Origin: Anaeramoeba flamelloides
Lineage: Eukaryota; Metamonada; Anaeramoebidae
NCBI GenBank assembly: GCA_027625915.1
Contig: JANTQA010000060.1
Span: forward strand, 5,146,001-5,210,000
Direction of reading: 5' to 3'
Length of the DNA: 64,000 bases
The notes beneath the pieces were generated by a model. It searched no databases, was not told the DNA's origin, and saw only the letters and a program-made list of their open reading frames with translations. The position numbers and the translations under genes were made by a program. This document shows, piece by piece, positions 56,456 through 64,000 of the stretch; positions within the stretch are counted from its first letter, which is position 1, and every line of letters begins with the position of its first letter.

Positions 56456-59400
56456 TTAGGTTGATCGATTGGAAAAAAAGAGAGAAAATGAATTAGTAAA
56501 AAATTATAATTAGATTTCATTTTTGATTCTTTTATTTGATAAAATTGATAAAATCTTCCTCCCTGTAGTTATTTTTTTGTTTGGTTTGGTTTGAAATTTC
56601 AGCCCTCAATTTTTATATTTCTATTTTTGTCAGAATAAAATTGTCGATCTCGTTACTTGAGTTTTTGATGTTTTTTTATTCATACCCACTAGTATTTTTG
56701 TTAATATTGATTCAATTTGGGTTGTATAAATTACTAAATATTTTTACAAGAGAAATGAAAAGTTTTTTGATTTTATGGAAAATGTTAGATGTTTGAGAAA
56801 GAATAGGTCACTTTTTCGTTTTTTCTGAGACAATTTTTACCTATGTTTTTGAAATTCTAAACTCTGATTACTCTTTTGAGGCAATTTTGAAAGAAAAAGA
56901 TTTCCCAGAATGTAATTTTTTAAGGGTAAAATATAACAAGAGAAGATCAAAAAATAAAGTATCTCGAATTGAAAAGAATGCTTTTAGATTTTCTCGATAG
57001 TCCAAAGCACTCTCAAAGGTTAATTCAAAATATGATTGAGCAATGATGTATTGGAGTTTTTTTACCAATCATCACCGTTACTGGTATTTGAATTATAAAT
57101 GGGACAGAACTTTCACTTCATTTTCTAATTTCCTATATAAAGAGTACTCAAACAAGTAGGTAGTAATTGGTGGCTTTGTTTGAAAAAGGAAATGGAAAAG
57201 GAAGGGAAAATCTTTCGCATTTAAAATTGAAATACTAGTATTATATTTGTTTTGGGAATTTTTTAAGTATTAGAATCTCTGAAAGATGAAAAAAGGTTGT
57301 CTTGAGTGAGGCAAAAGAGGACTTTATGAGGTTTTTACATGATGGTAGGTCAGCTTCTGATGAATTTTAATACTATTATTTTCCAATTAATAAATGAAAA
57401 TTTTTATTTCAAGTTACAAAATTTATATTAATTATTACTGTTACAATCGAATTAGCAGAGTAAAAATTTTAATGTAGAGTTATCTAAGGAAGTTTAGTAT
57501 ATTGTCTATAAATATCATTTCTAAACGATGTTGTTAAGATCTTTTGGATTTTTTTCGACTTATTATTCTTAAAAATATTTTGGAATGTGAACTAAAAATT
57601 TTCATTTTTTAATTGGAGAATAATAGTAGTGCCAAAATAGTGGTTAATAAAGGAATTTATTTTTTTTTCCCTGAAATATGAATTGAAGTTTATAAGAATA
57701 ATAGATTGAAAGATACTTGATCCAGAAATGTGGGTTTTGGGTTGTATTTGAATTTTTTTCTCCAAGAATTGGCTTTATTTGGTTATTCAATAAATTGATT
57801 TTTTTTATACCATAATTGTATAAAAAGGTATTGAATATTTAAAAATGACATTTTAAAAATTTATAATTTTTTACTTAAAACCTTCAAAACTTTAAGCATT
57901 ATTACTGATCAATTCAGATTTCTGGTATAAAAAAAATTTCGAAATTTATTTTTTTACCACTTTTTAAAATATATATAAAATTCAGATTCAGCTCAAGATC
58001 CACCAGGTAAAAACCAAAATAACAAGTAATTGCACCTAATTCAAAATATTCCCCCCCCTTCCTCAGAAATTGTAAACCTTAAATCATGATCACAAATAAA
58101 AGATTTAATTTATTTTACAATCATTTGTATACTAAATAAATAACAGTTTTAAAAGATCTTGAATTATTATTATAATATTCTTTTTAAATAAGGCATTCTG
58201 TTATTGATCCTAGACAATTTTGGATAGATTTTCCATACAATCGTATTCCTTATATGAGAATAAAAAATAAATATATCTTCACAGGATATTTACTATATTT
58301 TATTTCACCGTATTTCATTTACTTCTTCTTGAACTAACTTTGAGATAAAAATATATTTTTAACGATTATGATTAAATCACACTATAAAGGTATAAAATCA
58401 AGGATGAACTTTATTTCTTTCATTTCAGTTAAAAAATTGATTTTTTTTTTTAAATACTTTATGAATTAATTATTCAGAAAACAATTAAACTGATTATTAA
58501 AACTGAACCACCCCAAGGGAGCCATATGATAAAAAATTTTAAACATATATATTAAGTCTTATCGAAATGTGATTATTTTTTGATTTTTTCTTGACATACA
58601 ATACCCATTTCTAAGAAATATTTATTTTGGTTTAAATGGCTGGTATTTTAAATTACAAAGATTTATTTCCACAATCATTTACATTAAATTAAGAATACCA
58701 TCATATAAAAAAGCACAAATAAATCAAGTAAGGAAATGACTGTCACCTAATAATGTTTCTTACCACCTCAATAAACCTTAATTCGGAAAATTTTATAGGT
58801 AAACAAAATTCCATTTTTAAAAAAAAATAAAATTGAAATAAAGTTAAAAAGAAAAACTAAATTAGAACCAATACCAATCTAACCATTGACAAGTTATTTG
58901 CCAAATACAATAGACACAAAATAAAAAAATAAATTATTAGGTTTTTTTTGGATATGAATTTTATTTTTACCTATTAAATGTTTTAATGGAATTAATCTAT
59001 TAAAGATATCAATTTGAAGTGAGTAAATTTATCCCTTCTTATTCAAAGAACGTTTAAACCTTAATATATATATAACAAACTTTAGAAATTATTCAAACTC
59101 AGTTTATTTTTCCCAAAAAATGGGGTTGATTTAATAAAAAACAAGGTGTTAAAATTGTGGAAATTCTATATAGAACAATTATTTGATCCAAGTACTAGAT
59201 ACTACCAACAAAATTTATTTGAGTTTATAGTAGCGAAAAAAATATCTGAAATGAAAATAAACACAGATACGATTATTGATTACGAAAATTGAGGAAATGT
59301 TTGTATTATTGAACCGAATAATTATTTTAATTTAATATTCAAAACTTTAAAAATTATAACTCACAACTTATTAGAATGTTGATTAAATGAATTACTCTTG

Positions 59401-61954
59401 TTCAAAATAATATTCAAAAAATCAAATATAGTATAAAAATATAATTATCCAAATTCTATAAAACCTCTATAAAACCCGATTGATATTAAAAATAAATTGA
59501 TCTACTTTGGTTATCTAGCAATTAAATTGTATTATATATTAATTTGACCTTAAAAAACTTTAGGTAAGTTTATTACTTTGTTCATAAAAATTTTCTTACT
59601 TATGAAAATAATTAGATTATTAACATTGAAATTATTCAACAATTAAATAATCATTTTCAACATCCTTTGGGATTATTTTCAGCCATATTTTTTTCAATGT
59701 TATATCTATTTAATATGAAATTCAACTTTCACCCAACACCAACCATATGAAAAAAAATATTTTTTTCAAACCTAAAACTATTATATCAGTCAAAAAAAGA
59801 ATTGAAAAAAAAAATCAAAACAAAAAATTAAAAAATGATAAAAATTTATTGAAAATCAAAAAAGTTCCAAATTTTATGAATTTATATTACTTAAATACTT
59901 TTAACTACTTTAATCAAATCAAAATGCTGAATTAAATAGTTACTTTTTAACTTTAATTCAAAGAATCTTTTTATCCTAGAATGTAAGGTTTTTGAAGTAA
60001 TTAAATTTATAATATCCACCGAAAAGGCATTTTAAAATAGACAGCGATTAAAAATATTGACAACTTAATTTACTTAAATATGTTTAAAAAAAAAAAAAAA
60101 TTAACAGTTTTCAAAAAAGGAAGTAAAATGGAATTTTAACTTTAATATTAAAATTTAAAATTTTAAAATAAAAATTAAAAAAATTTCGAAATAATAAAAG
60201 TCAGTATTGTTTATAAAATAATCTTTTTTTCCGAAATCTATTTTTATTATTATACATACCCCTTTTTCTAAATAATTCGTATGTAAACTAATAATTTAAA
60301 AATTTCCTTGATGTAGATTTATTTGAGAATAAAGAAGAAAAATATTATTTTTGGTAAGAACATATATAAAATATATCAATTTATGTAGATCCGAAAAATA
60401 CAGAATCATTTTTTATATGTTTTCGAATATTTTTTCTTGTGAAAAAAAAAAAATAAAAATTATCATAAAACAATAGAAGAACCAATACAGAGAAATACAG
60501 TAAAACTATTTTATGAAAAAAATTTCTTTAAAATATATATTATTTGTATTATTGAATATGCAATATTTTTTTATGTTGTAAAATTAATCATATTAATTTA
60601 TTTAATTTTTGAAACCATCTAACTCATTCATTATTCACTTTTAGATAAAAGATATTATTATTTTAATAGATCACCAATTAGAAAATATTCGCAAATTGTT
60701 GAGTTAAATTCAATGTTTATTTTTTCTGAAAATAATTTTTTAAACAATTTTTAAAAAAGATACAAATAGAGTTACTTTATCTATTAAAAAATGATTTTTG
60801 AATTTGATTTTTACATGTATATACTGCCATTCTGAATTTAAAATTTGTTAAGTGAAAAAAATTAAAAAAAATAATAAGATTGTATAAATGTGAAATATTC
60901 TTAATTACTGTTAAAATTGTTAGTTATTTACCACTATACCAAATAAAAATGAGTAAAACTCTAAAAAGAAACATTTAAGGTTTTTAAATGAATGTTTATC
61001 TTACTATTTATGTTTGTAAAATGTTAAAAATAAAAAAAAGGCAATGATTCTTTTCATAAAAACCACCTAATAGATTTAATAATATAAAATTTGCAATAAA
61101 ACATTTTCCAGTAGAAGTGTCCAACTTCTAGTAGATGAATTATATGTTTTTAAAGGGTTTGAATGGAGATTATAAGGAAAATATTTTTTTAGAAATTATA
61201 AAATTTTCATCATTTTTTTACATTTTTTTTTTTTTTGTTTTTTTATATGATACCTAATTCATTACAAATTTTTTTTTTCAGTACAAGACCGATAGTAACT
61301 TGGTAAAAACAAGTTACACCACCTTTACTAATTTCATTGAACCTGATTGTAGAAATTAGATATATTTCTATTCGAATTTTCTTTGGATCGTAAATTCAAG
61401 ATCAAAATGAAAATTGTTGTTTTTCTCAATAATGTCCTCAGAATTTTATTTTTTCAATTTTTAAGAAAATCTATTCATTTTTTATTTTTACATCATACAC
61501 TTGTATCAATTATTCCCCTATGTTTATTATTCTACTTAATTCTTATTTCCCCTTCAAATGGACATTTATAAGAAATAATTGATATTTTCAAAAAAAAAAT
61601 TGTACCCCTTTGACTTAAACAAAGTTTAGACAAAACAACAAATAACAACTAAAAGTTAGTTAAAATTATTATGAAATCAATTTTGAAACACATTAACTAT
61701 TATTTTTTTTATTTGTCTAATCTTTTTGATAAAAAAATTCAATTAAGATGATCTGAGATCTAAAAAAAATGAAAAAAATTAAATTTAAAAATGAATTAAT
61801 AAATAATGATGGTAAAAGAAAATAAAACGATTATCTAAATTTTTTATTAATTTTACTTATAAGTTCCTTTTAAAAAATAATAAAAAAAAAATACAAATCA
61901 AATCATATTTTAAAAATTTAAAAGGATCAATATACCCAAACAAAACAAAAATGA
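56456..61954. other. Intergenic DNA with no convincing gene
   Basis: The sequence upstream of G-beta and downstream of the second RCC1/BTB gene is AT-rich with many short frames but no recognisable domain. A weak LINE-like island (KLWKFYIEQLFDPSTRYY) occurs near 59150-59210. Frames at 56581-56796, 59747-59935 and 61383-61571 are of composition expected by chance. A C-run (CCCCCCCC) at 58052 is unusual for this background. Confidence 0.5.
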
Positions 61955-63883
61955 TTATAAAATTGATAATTCCAATTTCTTAATCTCATTCCTAAAATTT
62001 GAAATTGAGAAAATTTCTAAATTATTGGACAGTTTTTTCAATTCTTCAATAATATTAATTTTTATTTTGATCTGTTTATTTTTAAAAATTTCTGGTAATT
62101 GTATTTCATTAAAATATAAATAAAAAATAAATATTTTGATTGCATTATTTGAAACTTTGATTTTTGAAAAAACGAATTCAATGGCGTCAAGATTTGTTTG
62201 CAAAAACCGATTAAAATATTTGCATCTAGCTTGTAAAACTAATTTGTGTATTAAGAAAATTGTTTTCGTATTATTGCTATTGACAATATTATTGCTATTA
62301 CTATTGCTATTACTATTGCCATTCTGATCAATGTTTATTAAATTAAAATCTTTTGATTGTTGATCAAAATAAAGATCACTAATACAGCTATCGAAAGGGA
62401 TATAAATAATTTTTTTTTTAATTTTTAATTTTTTGAACACCATCGAAAAATATCTGAGATCGATTTGTAAACCATAAACCCATTTAATAAAGTAGTCAAT
62501 TTCCGTTTTCGAGGGGGCATAATTGGCGAGGCATTTTTTGATTTCGATAAGTGATTTTTTTGTTCTTTTTTCCAAAATGATTTGGTGGCATCTTGTCCCA
62601 AAAAGAGCTGCATCGGTAAAAAGCTGTTTTTGGTAAATGATGAGGAAATCGTTTAGTAAATCGTTGTAATTGAAATCAATATAACAAGAAAATTTATAGC
62701 CAACAGTTATGCTTTTAATCCTTTTGTTCAAACGGGAATCTTCAATTTGAATTGGTTTCTTGCCCGTGATATAATAAAACCCATTTTCTTGGGTGAGAAT
62801 TAAAATGTAGTCGTTGCCGATCCCAAAGTCTAGAACTTTCTCTTCTTTAAAATTCTTGATGACCTTGAAGGATCTCGATTCAACATGGAAAATGGAAATT
62901 CCAGAGTAGTGTATTTGGCCTTTCTTGTCCAAAACACATGTAAAATCGGGGCCTGTTTCAATTTTTTTGATTTGATTGAGATTCAAATGCTTGATCTCTT
63001 TTGGCTTTCTTCGCGCAAAGTCCGTTTTGCTTTGGTAGCCCAATTGTGCAAAGCTATATCGAGATTGAAATTGTTTGTGTTGTGTTTTTAGATTTCAAAA
63101 GTTTGAGAAATTGAAAAGCACACCAAAAATTTAATAAAAAATCAAAAAGAAGAAAAGGACAAGAAAAAAATTCATAGAAAAAATAAATAAAAAATTTATT
63201 GCAAACGTATTTTTCCCCCAACCATATATTTTCCCTTCCTTGGAAGCACCAAAGAAATGCTCAGAGTAATTGCTTTTAAATATTTCAACTAAGCTCGAGA
63301 GCAAAGTCAATTTGGTCCATTTTGTTACCCTTTCGAATGTCTCATCCAGGCACAAATTCCCAAATTCATTGCTGCCACATCCATACCAACTAATTTGATC
63401 ATTGCTTTTCTTGCACTTGAGAAAGGTGTTGTTGTGCCCGGCCACGATCATCAAAACCTCTCTCCCTGCTTTGGCACCGAAAAACTTATCTTTCGTCGGC
63501 TTTTTAACAAGCCCGATTTGCTGTCTTTTGAGGAGAGAAGATTCTGAATCGAAGTCAATGTCTTGGGTGTCAATCCCAAAAGAACCGTTTAAAGTGTCGT
63601 CGTTGCCCCAAGCATAGACGTCACCCTTTTTTGTTAAGAGCACATGGTGCTCGGATCCTGAACTGATTTGTTTGATCGATGGTAAATCGTGATTGAGGGG
63701 ATCCTTCTGGTTGATTTCAATTAGCTTGCCTTCGTTGGTTAAAAAAATCGTGGAATGAAGAGAAGAAGAGATTTGCGTTATGATCATATTACCAAGAAGA
63801 GTAAGCGGATGAGGAATAAAGGATGGGACTTCCAAATCAGAGCCTAATTCTTTTTTGGTAACACCAAAAGAATTTAGATTCAT
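61955..63883 (-). CDS. RCC1-repeat / BTB-domain protein, paralogue of the gene at 3907
   Basis: Exons 63883-63207 and 63053-61955 (minus strand) join in frame to 591 aa; the 153-bp intron has donor AC/GTTTGC and acceptor ATATAG/C and rebuilds the RCC1 motif GWGKNTFAQLGYQSK. RCC1 blades occupy about residues 1-370 (VYAWGNDDTLNGSFG, WYGCGSNEFGNL, IYGWGKNTFAQLG, FYYITGKKPIQIED). A degenerate BTB-like region follows (FTDAALFGTRCHQIILEKRTK). A second BTB comes after a short Asn/Ser run (FLIHKLVLQARCKYFNRFL; AATAGC repeats at 62270-62325 in DNA terms). The length and order match the 576-aa gene at 3907, whose second BTB has a Glu/Asp run in the same place. This copy lacks a giant intron. The 5' exon is noticeably richer in G and C than its surroundings. 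Confidence 0.9.
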
Positions 63884-64000
63884 TGAGTTTAAACTTTTAC
63901 AAAAAATGAATTTGGTTTTCTAATTTTCTTCTTAATCTTTAATTGATCTTTTTCATTTGTCGTCTCTTTTGAAATAGTGTGGACTAAAACTTTAATAAAT

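Noticed and set aside
59100-59450. LINE-like island (KLWKFYIEQLFDP)
   Set aside because: Only a weak resemblance over about 20 residues without RT motifs nearby; not enough for a feature.
61383-61571. Possible 62-aa hydrophobic protein
   Set aside because: Composition and length fit chance; no homologous feature or splice context was seen.
3907-63883. Ciliate-type code (TAA/TAG as Gln)
   Set aside because: All recognised exons end at TAA or TGA at family-typical lengths, and Gln is encoded by CAA.

Overview
This is a very AT-rich eukaryotic window with the standard genetic code: coding exons end in TAA or TGA, carry no internal TAA/TAG, and use CAA for Gln. It holds five recognisable protein genes separated by long repeat-laden DNA. 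RCC1 repeats followed by two BTB-like domains, a giant BEACH protein rich in poly-asparagine, a Rab and a heterotrimeric G-protein beta subunit point to a free-living amoeboid or flagellate protist. The RCC1-BTB-BTB layout and the AT bias recall Anaeramoeba, but that placement is from memory and not proven here.

Layout: 1-3906 repeats; 3907-11852 (+) an RCC1/BTB protein (576 aa, 3 exons); 11853-14607 repeats; 14608-15377 (+) three spliced exons of an unrecognised gene, possibly the 5' end of the next; 19723-33548 (+) a BEACH/WD40 protein (at least 3341 aa); 33549-40804 repeats and MITEs; 40805-47936 (+) a Rab GTPase (208 aa, 5 exons); 47937-49870 repeats; 56455-49871 (-) a G-protein beta subunit (345 aa, 4 exons); 56456-61954 nothing convincing; 63883-61955 (-) a second RCC1/BTB protein (591 aa, 2 exons).

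The main result is structural. Four genes first look truncated, but each becomes one full-length protein when one giant intron (6084, 3800, 6219 and 5047 bp) is removed; the remaining introns are about 90-340 bp. Reading phase is preserved at every junction, and conserved motifs (DTAGQ/ER, YRDLKKP/IGALNP) run across the splices of the Rab and BEACH genes. About 21 kb, a third of the window, lies inside these four introns. They are filled with LINE relics, MITEs and dispersed repeats. Two repeat families recur in the same transcription-sense orientation, and in the same order, in the unrelated Rab and G-beta introns.

The best candidate for something undescribed is a set of three small foldback (hairpin) modules, about 75-95 bp each, bounded by TTAGG...CCTAA-like ends and joined by an AGTGCCGTAGAGTGCC linker. 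They stand singly, in tandem or nested at about ten places. Two places show filled versus empty sites within this window, which argues that they move.
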